NCBI GenBank assembly: GCA_025449115.1
Contig: JAHLKC010000004.1
Location: forward strand, 248,001-312,000
Direction: 5' to 3'
DNA: 64,000 bases
DNA from: Chytridium lagenaria
Lineage: Eukaryota; Chytridiomycota; Chytridiomycetes; Chytridiales; Chytridiaceae
In this document: positions 48,057 through 58,752 of the stretch, piece by piece
Layout: each line of letters starts with the position of its first letter
Position numbering within the stretch: the first letter of the stretch is position 1
The notes under the pieces: generated by a model
What the model was told of the DNA's origin: nothing
What the model saw: only the letters and a program-made list of their open reading frames with translations
Database searches by the model: none
Position numbers and translations under genes: made by a program

Positions 48057-49817
48057 ATGGACAGTATGTCGATCGCAAAGGAATACTGCAAGAATCTCTC
48101 TCCACGTAAAACACCTAGAGAGCGTGCAAAAGCTGCCCGTCAACTTCTCTCTCTTCTCGAGTCTGAGACATCTTCTCTCCGTCCCGTCGACGTGATCCTC
48201 TGCGATGCCATCTGCCTCCTCCACGCCGCTCAAGCACCCAAACGCACAGCAGATTCCCTCCAACCCGACCCTGCATCCACTCCATCCGACGTGATCGAAA
48301 TGGCAGACGCCGCTCTTCTCCTCATTGGCCATCTTTGCACAGCAGGTATTCGAACACTTCAGGAAGCAGGATGGCATGTAGATGATGATGGAACGGGGAG
48401 AGGACGGCCGATCTACATTCATCCTGGTTCAGGTGTATCTCAAGAAACCCACCTGAGGATGCATCACTTTGGGAAGGGAATGAGCTGGCGGAAGATCAGA
48501 AATGGGCGTTAAATCTTTTGTTTGAGTTGTCGGTGCTGACAACGCCTTATGCAAATCCGTTGGACGGAACGTTACTGTGGCCCGCAAGGATTCGATACCA
48601 CGAACCAGGGGTCGACTCGAAACTTGCCGTAACTGTTGTCGATGTCGTGCAGGATGATGAGGAGGAAGAGGAGGAGGGTGAAGATGGCGGGAAGGGTGTG
48701 CCTTACCTTGCGTCGACCAGGCATCTCGTATTGGGACCGTGGCATGGTATTACTGGGTTCAGGGAGACTGAAGTTGACCTGGACGCACCACCAGGGTTCC
48801 ATCTGGAGTCATGGTACACATGTGCTTTATGCGTGGCAGGTTTCCTCTCGACAAAGGTTCCTGGAAGAGGCCGCGTGTTGATCCTAGGACTTGGCGGTGG
48901 CGCCATGCCAGCCTTTTTCAACCTCCATTGGCCGGGTATCGCTGTCGAGGCTGTCGAATTTGATCCCATGGTCGCGAAGGTCGCTGAAAGGTGGTTTGGG
49001 CTTTCATGTGAGCCCCCTCTCAGCTCCACTTCGATTCCAGGATTCGAAATTGCTAACGACGAGCCTGATATGTTTGTACCGGCCCATCTCAAGAATGAAG
49101 TCGAATTTACCGAAACAAGTTACCCTACCCCGAAAAGGTCGACGGTAATTCGTGTTGCAGAGGCGGCTGCGTTTATCAAGGCTTGTGCTGCAGCGACTGA
49201 CCCTGACCTTCGGTACGATGCGATCCTCGTTGACGTTTACACTAGAGGAGCGTTTCCTCTGTCGTTGTTGACAAAGGATTTCTTTGAGTCTCTTGTTAAA
49301 GTTTTGAAGGATACACCGACTGCTTGCCTTGCTGTGAATGCTGGGTTGGGGGCGATAGAGATGCCGTTGAGAAACTAGTGCGAGGGTGTGATGGTATTGG
49401 AGACGTTGGAGTGTTGATGGATGGGACAAAGGGAAATCTAGAGGAGATTATGAGAATGCAGTTGTGGTTGGGTTGAAGAAGAGGAGTGGAGAGATGGAGG
49501 ATGTGGATAAGGTATTGCTGGAGAATGTGACGCCGGCAGAGTGGGACAAGAGAATTGAGGCTGTGAAGGAGGGTTGGCCTGACGCAGTATCGTCGCCTTT
49601 CAAATTGAGATCTACGCGGAGGGGTGATGATGGCGAGATTATGCTTATGTGGGATGGAAGTGGAGAGGACGTAGCAGTGGTAGAGGGAGAGGAGGATGGT
49701 AGTGCTGCAAAGATAAAACCTGATATTCAGCTTGCCGATCGTAACGATCCACCTTTGACCTTTTTGATTAAAAGAAAATCACAAAAGGTCCAAATTATCG
49801 ACATTTCATTTCTTTAA
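48057..49817 (+). CDS. Spermidine-synthase-like (METTL13-like) SAM methyltransferase
   Basis: About 580 residues without clear introns. The N-terminal third (MDSMSIAKEYCKNLSP onward) is helical and unrecognised. A mid segment has an acidic loop (DDEEEEEEGEDGG) and RHLVLGPWHGITGFRETEVD. The Rossmann core has motif I RVLILGLGGGAMPAFF at 48870, then IAVEAVEFDPMVAKVAERWFG, and later YDAILVDVYTRGAFPLSLL. This arrangement, with the Glu of VEFDP binding SAM or decarboxylated SAM, is that of spermidine-synthase-fold proteins and the C-terminal half of METTL13/eEF1A-KNMT. There is no N-terminal METTL13-type first methyltransferase domain that I can see, so it is not a full METTL13. Substrate unknown: protein methylation is more likely than polyamine synthesis, as the core sits in a much longer protein than classical SpeE. 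Frame changes lie near 48485-48515 and 49370-49470. Confidence 0.58.
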
Positions 49818-50440
49818 CACGGTTCTAATCTCATTTCGCGTCTCCTCTTACAATTTTTGATACTAAATATGGCATTATATCACAAAAATTCTTTAATACA
49901 GCTCATTAATATTCAATCCCATTCCACAGCGTTTCTAAACAAATGTCGAATGCCTACCAGGAGCTTAAATTTCACTCACAAATGCCTTCCCTTTTCAATT
50001 ACTTTGGTAAGATATTTACTTCTTCGCCTTCGATGATCTTGCCTTTACTTAAACTCTGAATAGGTACTACGTATGCGAATTCACCCAAGCAGAGCGGAAT
50101 AATGTAAATCGAGGTATTCAAAATCATTTTAGTCTCATCGTAAACCATTCCAACTTCGTCAGAAAGGGCTAATTATCTATATCCATACACAGAAGGAAAT
50201 ATTACAAGAAATCTAGTGATTTCTATGGCTAAACAACATCTCAAAATTGAATTATAGCTGCCGTAGTCCAAAGCTAAAGCCCAAATAAAAACAAACTACT
50301 ACACGAACATCATAACTATTAGACTTCATAATACGAAATGATGCGTTTAGTGGTTGCATTTAAAATAGTGCGTCCGAATGCTTTTACGGGTTGCCTTCAA
50401 CTCCATGCCATGGTCAGTAGTGGATGAAAAAATTGTCGGA
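49818..50440. other. Spacer between methyltransferase-like gene and ALG2
   Basis: About 620 bp, moderately AT-rich, same-strand genes on both sides. It should hold a 3' UTR and the ALG2 promoter. I see no open frame of interest. Confidence 0.6.
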
Positions 50441-52241
50441 ATGGCAGAAACCAACAACTTAGTCGTTAGCTTCATTCATCCAGACCTAGGAATCGGTGAG
50501 TATAGAGTCACTGCATGAGCCTTGATTAGCACACTGCAAAAGATTTGACGGAGGGCTATTCAAGCTTTTTGGCTCCTGATGTGTTCGTTTTCTTTAATAT
50601 TCTTTTGACGCATTATCACTTAATGCTAACCAACTTTTAGGTGGTGCCGAACGCTTAGTCGTGGATGCTGCTGTTGGCCTTCAACAGCTTGGGCATAAGG
50701 TTATCATTTATACTTCTCACCATGATCCCAAGCACTGCTTTGAGGAGACCGCCGATGGTGAGTTATAGTAAAAAAACCCATCGCCTTGTGGACTTATCGC
50801 TCACTACTCCTTTCCCTGAAAACACAGGCACTTTAGATGTCCGCGTCTACGGCGACTGGCTTCCCCGTCATATTGGTGGAAAGTTTATGATCCTCTTTGC
50901 TCTTCTTCGAAACCTCTATCTAGCACTCAGCCTCATGATCCTCTCTATCCGCTACCCAGCCCCTACCGACACTCAAGTAGCATTACTTGACCAGATATCG
51001 CTTTCAGTGCCGATTTTGAGATTGGTTTTTCCAAGAGTAGTTTTTTACTGCCACTTCCCTGATAGATTGCTAACGACAAGAAAGTCGTGGGTGAAGAGGT
51101 TGTATAGGAAACCGTTTGACGCAGTTGAAGAATTTACGACGGGTAGATATTATGCTGCAATTATCATGATTGACGGTGATAGGTCTCGCGGATGAGACGA
51201 TGGTAAATAGTAACTTTACGAAAGAGGTTTTCAAGGCAGAGTTTAAAACGATTAAGAGATTGCCTATTGTGTTGCATCCGGGTATTCAGACAAAGTCAGA
51301 TGAGGTCAAATCATTTTTGCCTTCGAAGTCTTTAAAGCCTTTGGAGTGAGTTCATTTATTATTGGATTGTTCTCTCTGACTCCCTCATGTTTATAATTCC
51401 AGAAAAGCAAAGTATTGCTTTCTTTAAACCGATATGAGAGAAAAAAAGATGTTGCTTTGGCTGTCAAGACGTTTGCCAATGTAGTGAAAAATGGGGGGAA
51501 AGGATATCTGAAACTCTTTGTTGCAGGTTTGTTATTGATTGTCTTGCTATCGCTTTATTTTTATGCATCCGAAGAAACTATATAAACAATATTTTTTTTA
51601 GGAGGATATGATACTCGTGTGCCAGAGAATGTAGACCATCACCACGAACTCGAAAAGTTATGCGAATCTCTAGGCTATCACACAACACGATCGCACCGTT
51701 TCCACTTCCGATGAAGAACGATAAATCTTCTCTGGGGAGCATTTCTTTGGAACAGGCGCAAGTGATATTTCTCCTATCTGTATCCAACTCAGATCGGTCA
51801 TTCCTCCTTTCCAATGCGGTATGCCTCCTATACACACCGTCCGGTGAGCATTTCGGTATCGTGCCCGTTGAGGCAATGTACTTAAGGACACCTGTGGTGG
51901 CGGTGAATGACGGTGGCCCAACTGAGACTGTTTTAGACGGAGACACGGGGTATTTGAGGGAGCCAAAGGCAGAGGCGTTTTCCGAGGCTGTTGAAAGGAT
52001 TCTTGGTATGAGTGAAGCTCAGAGGAAGAGAATGGGTGAAGCTGGAAGGAGAAGAGTGGAGGAGAATTTCACGCTTGATAGCTTTTCCCGAAGACTTGAT
52101 GGGATATTACAGCATGTGCCGTTGCGGAGACGGAGAATGGTGAAGGCCATACGTGGGATGGGAGCGTATGTTCCTGCAATGTTATTTCTAGTGATAGCCA
52201 TAGCCACGGGTGGAATGTACCTTTCACTGTCATCACCGTAG
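50441..52241 (+). CDS. ALG2: ALG2, alpha-1,3/1,6-mannosyltransferase of N-glycan assembly
   Basis: A GT4 glycosyltransferase that adds the second and third mannose to the lipid-linked oligosaccharide on the cytosolic ER face. Exon 1 encodes [18 protein letters not shown]; intron 50496-50640; exon 2 [19 protein letters not shown]; a further intron to 50827; then [46 protein letters not shown] 40-nt intron (51143-51182) separates TTG from [12 protein letters not shown], restoring the family's TTG-x-AD-x-x-x-VNS block. Then [60 protein letters not shown] and the EX7E region (given here in pieces: [24 protein letters not shown]). A C-terminal membrane helix ([17 protein letters not shown]) is typical of fungal forms. 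The [13 protein letters not shown] segment near 51440 is frame-disturbed. Confidence 0.93.
51143..51182 (+). other. ALG2: 40-nt intron in ALG2
   Basis: Starts GTAGAT and ends GATAG, with a TTGAC branch-like site. Removing it joins ACG-ACG-G to GT-CTC-GCG and gives the conserved TTG-LADET sequence, so the intron is supported by protein alignment. Confidence 0.8.
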
Positions 52242-52525
52242 CAGATTTTTGCTCTGTATTCAAATATTTACATCAAACCTTGTAAAAAATCTAAAACTCA
52301 AACTCCAAGGGAAGGTGTCTGGCGTGATGAATTTTGGTGTGTCGGTACGACGTGACGGCGGCAAGAGAAAAAAGAATTCTTTGAAGGAAGTGAATCCACA
52401 CCCTCAGGCTCTGAAGAGACTGTCGCTCTAATTGCTGTGACGATCACAGCAATCTACCTCGGGATTCATTGATTCCATACGAATTTGTTACTTCACTCAC
52501 AGATACTACAGAGCATACTGTCGTC

Positions 52526-54000
52526 ATGCGGTTGCTAGCCATCGTTTCTGTTTTCCTGTTGCTATGCTCCAATGTCATCGATGTCAACGCTCAAGGAACA
52601 ACAGTGGCCCCAACCGGTGGGGCACCACAGCCTTCTGCATCCACAGCAATTGCAGCCCCCCCTGTCACAACACAAGTACCTGTAATCACTCAGGATGAAG
52701 AGCAAACCGAAGCTCCTCCACTGCCCCAGCCACCAATGTTCCAGCTGCTACCACCGAAGCTCCCTCGTCTAATCCGCAAATACTACTTCCCCTCAGCAGC
52801 AACCACAGCAGCAACCCGATGCGCCTTCTCAGTTTACTTTTGTTCCGCTTCCTACAATGGCAAGGTGCACAGGTTCAAACCAATTTACTTGTGAGGCAAA
52901 CACAACCTCACCGTCCTTCCAAGTGCCGCGCCGCAGATTACCAACCCTAACTCCAGCAGTGGGGTAGTGGAGGAACCTCTCCTGCTCGTATTGCAATTAT
53001 TGTTGGATCCATCATTGGCGGTATTCTTCTTTTAGCAGCTGGTACATTTGTCTGGGTACGTTAACATCTCATTGTCACCGTCTCTTCTTTTTATCTCATT
53101 ATCCCTTTTCTACAGAACAAGGTGCGTGGAAAGGATAATGTTGGACGGAGCCTCGATGAACTCAGCGACAACAAGCCCACTACCTCCTCTGGCCCGAAGC
53201 CCATTGACCCTCCAGGAGGACCAGGAGGCGCCGCTGGATATGGCGGAGCAACAGCAGTTGGTGCCGCAGGAGCTGGTGCAGCAGCAGCAGGGCTGGGACG
53301 TCGCACCCCGGGAGATCCCGGCTTGAATGGAGATTTGGGGAACCTTCCTGTATCTGGAGAATATCGTTCCGGAAACGCTTACTCTGGAGGTGGACAACCT
53401 GGATCTTACGGTTACCCTGACGGAAGATCTATCTCACCAACGGCGGGCTCGCTCACTCCATCCATGTCGGCGTCGGTGGTTCGAGGTGATCCTGTTAACA
53501 GGTTTGATAATGCTCCGCCAATGCCTGGAAGCAGCAGCTATGCACAGTCGTATGGGTCTCAGCCGTACCCCGCCCAACAAGCCCCTTATTCTACCGCAAC
53601 TCCCAGCAACAACGGCCCTTATTACTCTCAGGCTTACCCTCAGCAACCTCCTTCAGCTGTAGCAGGGTTTGGTGATATTTATATTTTTACATGCTTCTTT
53701 TGCTTACTGACATGCTTTTGATGTAAAAGAAACGGATATGTGCAACAACAACCCTATGCCAACTCCGGCGGTTATGGTAGCAATGTTTCGTACGGGAACC
53801 CTGCATTTAATGACGCACCCCCTGCCGGGCCTCCTTTTTCAGGCTACGGTCAACAACCTGCACAAAGCGGCTACTACCCTAAAACTCAACCGCCACAAGG
53901 TTCTGGTTACCCTACACAGCAACCGTACGCGCCTGGTCCACAGCAGCAGTATGGCGGACCTCCTGCTGGGCAATACCAGCAACCTCGCCAGAGGTATTGA
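52526..54000 (+). CDS. Single-pass membrane protein with prion-like cytoplasmic tail, function unknown
   Basis: Starts with a signal peptide (MRLLAIVSVFLLLCSNV), then a Thr/Pro/Ala-rich ectodomain with a Gln-Pro stretch and a small Cys pair (RCTGSNQFTCEANTT, in an alternative frame near 52850-52890). A clear transmembrane helix, IAIIVGSIIGGILLLAAGTFVW (split: IAIIVGSIIGG / ILLLAAGTFVW), is at 52990-53055. An intron of about 60 nt follows, and the tail begins NKVRGKDNVGRSLDELSD. The tail is long and low in complexity: Gly/Ala, then repeated Tyr-Gly, Gln-Pro and Pro-Tyr pieces (YGQQPAQSGYYP, QQQYGGPPAGQYQQPRQRY) up to the stop at 54000. The layout recalls fungal wall-stress or mucin-like sensors, but no WSC or other domain is visible, so the role is open. 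At least two frame changes in the ectodomain. Confidence 0.65.
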
Positions 54001-54517
54001 GGCCTTGACGACGAAGGACAAAGACTTTCCTTTTCTTTTGTTATATATCTCCTTTTTACAAGACCAAATCATTCTATCTGACAGTTGACAGTTTTACGTT
54101 CTATGCTCCATCCGTTTTTTTATTTTTTTTCCCCCGATCTGATCTCTCATAACGCTTGTTTCTATACTTTCCTTATTTTCCCCTTTTTTTTATAAAAAAA
54201 TTATATTTGATTTTGCATATGGTTTGCAGTCATGCTTGCATTTTCCCAACGTTTGTCTTTTCCTTTCATCTTTTTTAACGTCTCCTTGACATCTTGAGAG
54301 ACATTGTTTTTGTTACAATGGCATTGATTTGATCTCTGTTTTTGTCATGGCACAGCAGAATTTCTTTAGAAGCAGTTGTTGAAGCATTAAATTTTAAAAT
54401 GTATTAACCGATTTCTCATAATTTATTGTGCCGATGGACGAATAACTAACTAAACGTACGATTTTAGTCAACATCATCATCATCATCATCGCAGCCACAG
54501 GAATAAAAAGATAACAA
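54001..54517. other. Convergent 3' flanks of membrane-protein gene and DUS3
   Basis: Over 500 bp, T-rich on the plus strand, with a short CATCAT repeat near 54473-54490. Probable 3' UTRs of both convergent genes. No gene seen. Confidence 0.6.
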
Positions 54518-56819
54518 TTAACCAAAAGCGACAACAAAAGAATATAAAGGAAGTAAGTTTGAGTGACATAGTGTGCGCTGATCATATTGTTGCAACAATA
54601 ACTTTAACCCGACATTGGCATAAGCCATGCCAGCCTCGGAATCGTAAGAGTTGGACTTGTGCTTGGGAACAAAGACGAAGTTGGATGGAGCAGGTCCCTA
54701 ATTTAAGAAACGCGTAAGAATAATTATTCATGATTATGCACCAGGTAATCCTGTTTCCACTCACCAAAACCAACTCCGTTATTTTGACCCAATCAGTAAC
54801 TATAGGACTGGCCATAAGTGTTTCCAAATCATCCCGCCCATAAAATGGAGGAGGCCTGTCATTCAATTTCTGCGGCTGAACCTCAAGAAGGTCCACAGGA
54901 ATATATCTGTACAAGAATGACAACCATTCCAACAAATATTTTCTCGTGTTGCTAACACCCTTTGTATCAGAACCCCAATGCTCCAGACCAAAGTTTGCGA
55001 AATCCTTCAAAATATCAAGTCTCTCCGAGGACCTGATATCCCAAACCCTCCTTTCCTTAATCTCGGTAAACAACCAGGGCTTAATCAAGGCTGCACGACC
55101 GATCATCGTACCAGAGATATGACGGTTAGGGTCTTCCTCCATGCGCTTGATGTAATCTTGTGTGGAGAAGATATCACCATTACCGAAAAACGTAACATCA
55201 GGCCCAGTCTCAGCTGCTACTTGATTAATGTATTCCCAATCGGCAAACTTGGTGTACCTCTGCTCTTTTGATCTGCCATGAAGCGTGATGATGCTAGCTC
55301 CACAGTCACGAAGCATAGGGGCAATCTTGTGAGCCACCTTTCGGTCCGTAAACACACCCGTCCTGAGCTTGACACTCACAGGAACATTAAGCACCCGTCC
55401 CATGCAAGTAACAATCTCTCGAAGTCTGTTTTTGCGCTCTAAAAGTGCTGAACCGGCACCCGCTTTAAAGATAAGGTCGATGGGACATCCGCAATTTAAG
55501 TCGACAAAATCAATGTCGGGTGCAAAGTTTCGGATGGCCTCGCAAGCCCTGGCGGCGACAGCGGGTGCGTGGGCAGATATTTGAATGCCAAATATGTCCT
55601 CAGATGGGTGTCTTCTAACAAGAGCCCACTCGCTAGCCTGACCTGCAAGGAGTTGGTTTGAGACGGCCATCTCACCACAAGTGATGTCCGCGCCGAACCT
55701 TTTAGCAATTCGCCTAAAGGGGACGTTCCCAACGGTAGTAAGAGGGGCTAGGTAAAGCTTGCCGCGGAGGTCAAGCTTCTTTTTTTCGGGAAATCGGCTT
55801 TTAAATTCCTCCATATACTGGTCATATTGCTTGATTTTCTCAAGCTGATCAGCAATATATGCTGGATCCATCTTAGCCACCACTTCGTCATAATCGGCAC
55901 CTGTCGGAAACTCCTCTTTCTTGCTGGCGTCGTCGTCATCTTCGGCCTTAACACCGTCGGCGGTTGACGGTTCAGCAATAGTCTCAATTTTCTCCACTGC
56001 TGCGTCCTCCATCTTGGCATCGGAGGTCTCGCCAACGGTCTTTACATTAGATTGACCAGTTTCGTTGTTTCCCTCAGCATTTGCTACCTCGTTCCGAGCA
56101 GCTTTGAGTTTGGAATACTCCTTGATGATACTCCGCGTGTACTTGTCCTTGACAGTTATGTAATTCTTGGTCTTTTCAACCCATGCAAGAGCATCCACCG
56201 AGTCAGGCGTCGGAGGCAAGCTCTTGCGAATTCCAACAACTTTTCCTTTGCAACAACATTCTTTCATGTCCAGAGAATTGCCAACACGGGCCACAACCTC
56301 CTCATTCACAATGTTTGTGCGATTCGGTCCAGTGTGAAGCACTAGCAAAACGGCATTTCAAGCCAAACCGACACTTTGCCGTACGTATCGAAAAACGTAG
56401 CATCGTTCTCCCAATCAGGACCCTTTGCCGCAAGGAACGCGTCAATGTCATGTGGAAACCTGCACTGTTCACCACGCGCACAATGACCCATCACGAAATC
56501 GTTACAGATGCCAATGTCGTCTCCAACAGGGCCGTTAGGCCTGGCGCGGTTCATGCCACGGCTACGCTGCTTAATGTCCTTGCTGTTCTTCTTTCTCTTG
56601 TGGTCACCGTTGCGGTCATTGTTACGATCGTCATTACGATTGGCGCCACCCCGGCTATCCTCTCCAGCACCAGAGCCGTTGCTGTCGCCGTCAGCAACAA
56701 CCTTAACGACACCTCCGTCAGCTTCCATGCGGTCGGCGCTAGTACCATTTGCATCGTCATTTCCGGCGGAATCTTCTTCTCGTTGGCGTTTCAAGGCGGG
56801 GTCGGCAAGGCGTCGTAGG
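54518..56819 (-). CDS. DUS3: tRNA-dihydrouridine(47) synthase, Dus3
   Basis: The N-terminus is charged and Asn/Asp/Gly-rich, with a KRQREEDSAGN start region, then a CCCH finger (C-NDFVMGH-C-ARGEQ-C-RFP-H, near 56480). The DUS core is RGKLYLAPLTTVGNVPFRRIAKRFGADITCGEM (given here as LYLAPLTTVGNVPFRR and FGADITCGEM, 55760-55680). FVDLNCGCPIDLIFKAGAG follows at about 55500, with the catalytic Cys of NCGCP. Then VSVKLRTGVF, ITLHGRSKEQRYTKFADW and FFGNGDIFS. A tail exon reads GPAPSNFVFVPKHKSNSYD after an intron near 54760-54700. The FMN/NADPH enzyme reduces U47 in tRNA. The codon at 56794 is TTG, so the true ATG lies in an upstream exon that I did not resolve; the acceptor CGTTTAG is at about 56820. 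The exact stop depends on one possible indel; 54518 is the first in-frame stop of the last exon. Confidence 0.95.
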
Positions 56820-57432
56820 TATTGAGCCTAAACGAAGAGAAGCATTTGCTATAGGATTAGACCGAGCACTGCAACGCCTTCACATATCAGGCTCCCCTCC
56901 AGCACGATAAGTCCCTAAGCAAAGATAGAAAAGGAGAATAGCTCAAAGTCAACATCGACCTGAACATGTATGAAGTACTCTAATAATCGTGGAGATGTAG
57001 AAGTCCCTCTCTCAAGCTCAAGTCCAATCCCAACATCATAAGCGTCATGTTTCCGGACATCTTTTACCATAATCACTCCCTAAAAACAGAAGCCACCGGC
57101 AATCCGTACCTTAATGGGTGCCATGCCCAGACGCCCTAGCCTTCAAGAGGGTTGCAGCATCAACAACGTCTCCAGTGCTCATGTCTCTCGTTTTGGATTG
57201 AGCAACGAGTGTAAAAAAAAAAAAAAAAAAAGGAGTGATAATTTCGGGTGAAATCAATCTTGATCATCATTGCCTTTACGTCTGGAAGCCCCTTGAGCGT
57301 GAAGCCCTTCCCTAAAAGCTTTACGAAATCGCACGGAGAATTGAACGGTACAGAGTCCACGTAGAACGTGAAATTACCTCTAAGGGATTGGAAGCCGGTG
57401 GCAATCAAAGGCAGCCGAAAGATTGGATACAT
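56820..57432 (-). other. Unidentified region with coding-like segments
   Basis: Between DUS3 and HSCB. Minus-strand pieces read like protein rather than noise: a start MYPIFRLPLIATGFQSLRG at 57432, with VDSVPFNSPCDFVKLLGKGF and LKGLPDVKAMMIKIDF, a poly-A break at 57217-57236, then MSTGDVVDAATLLKARASG (57182) and IMVKDVRKHDAYDVGIGLEL with RLLEYFIHVQVDVDF (57080-56960). I do not recognise a family. It could be a small separate gene, or 5' exons of DUS3. The first piece overlaps nothing on the plus strand before the HSCB start at 57439. Confidence 0.3.
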
Positions 57433-57438
57433 AATGAG

Positions 57439-58573
57439 TCAAAGCATATCTCCCCAACGTCTCCATCGAACGCTTTTTATGCGCCTGTCATCCCCTGTTT
57501 GCAGTCAAGCTTCATGCATGTTATGGGGACGGCCTCTTTCAAGAGCCTCCGTCAATTTATTTTCCACCATCACCCCCCACCGTGCCGCTTCCGTCACCAC
57601 AAGCACCCTCGACCGTCCCCGTCCCCGTCCCTTCCACTCAGCCCTAGGATCAGTAGGCGGCCTTCAAAGACCACACCGCAGCATCCCATCCGATCCTCCC
57701 GTCTCCCGATGCTGGCAATGCGGCGCAGAAGTTCAAGCGCCAACCCCAACATGCCATCAAAGTGATGAAGGCAAGTTGCATGTGCATGCCCATGGAGAGG
57801 GTGTTGGATGCGGAGCGGTGCAGCCGTTATCGCCTTGGACGACTTACTTTGATGTCTTTGCGAATTTTGGGGTGAAGTTGACACCATCTGGAGCTTGGAG
57901 CTATGATGTGGATTTGCAGACTATCAAGAGACGGTTTTTGAGATTACAGCAAGCCGTGCATCCTGATGCGCACGCGAACAAGTCCGAGGTGGGTTTAGTT
58001 TCGATTTTATAAAATATCCTGTGTATAAAGTAGTTAACGACTTTCTGTATGGTTCATTAGGAGGAGAGAAAGTACTCGGACATTCAATCGACCTTCATTA
58101 ACAAAGCGCTTCAGACCCTCAAAGATCCTCTCTTACGAGCGCGATACCTTGTATGTTTTCTTTGGTCTTTAACCCCGTGTCTATTTTTTCATACTTTTGA
58201 TCCATTGAAATCAGTTGCATTTGAACGATGTTCACCTCGACGAGTCGGAGAAATTAAAGGACCCTGAATTACTGGATGAAGTTATGTCTGTTTGGGAAGC
58301 GCTCGAGGGACTTGAAAGTGAAGAAACAGCTTCAGTCCCTTAAATCCGAAAACGAAGGTGATTATCTCTTACGCTCATATGTTTAAGGTCTCTAGGCTGC
58401 TATCTAACTTGGAACTTACTTTCTATTCTCTAGCCCGCATTGCAAAATCCGTAAAGGATATCTCAGATGGATTCAAAACCAACAACTTGCAAGCCGCTAA
58501 AAACGCAACCGTTGAATTACAGTACTGGACTAACCTTGAGAACCGCTTGGAGGATGCAACTGTCCCCAGATGA
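57439..58573 (+). CDS. HSCB: HSCB/Jac1, mitochondrial Fe-S cluster co-chaperone
   Basis: The N-terminus (MSQSISPQRLHRTLFMRLS) is rich in Arg/Ser without acids, as for mitochondrial import. A zinc-binding element CWQCG is at 57710-57724, as in animal HSCB. The J domain follows: WTTYFDVFANFG, QTIKRRFLRLQQAVHPD (HPD at 57959-57967), ANKSE, then in the next exon ERKYSDIQSTFINKALQTLKDPLLRARYL (here ERKYSDIQSTFINKA and LQTLKDPLLRARYL). The C-terminal helical bundle (LLDEVMSVWEALE, FKTNNLQAAKNATVELQYWTNLENR in parts) ends at 58573. HSCB recruits the Hsp70 Ssq1/HSPA9 to ISCU during Fe-S transfer. In human the second zinc pair is CPQC; here the corresponding part reads VGCGAVQ, so that pair is incomplete or affected by an indel. 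A frame change at about 58335. Confidence 0.86.
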
Positions 58574-58752
58574 ATGTATATTATTGAATCTTGGCATATT
58601 CATCGTTAATACGCAGCTTGTTTTCTTGAATATTCGCTGATGCAATCAACACCTTCTCCCTTTTCCAACAACGCTTCATTTCTAAATGTATCTTTTTAAG
58701 CTTATTAAAACCTTTTAGTCTGGCAATAGTTAATGATATTACATTTTTATCT

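Noticed and set aside
57594..57887. A 97-codon minus-strand frame within HSCB
   Set aside because: Antisense to the HSCB leader and J-domain start; no motif of its own.
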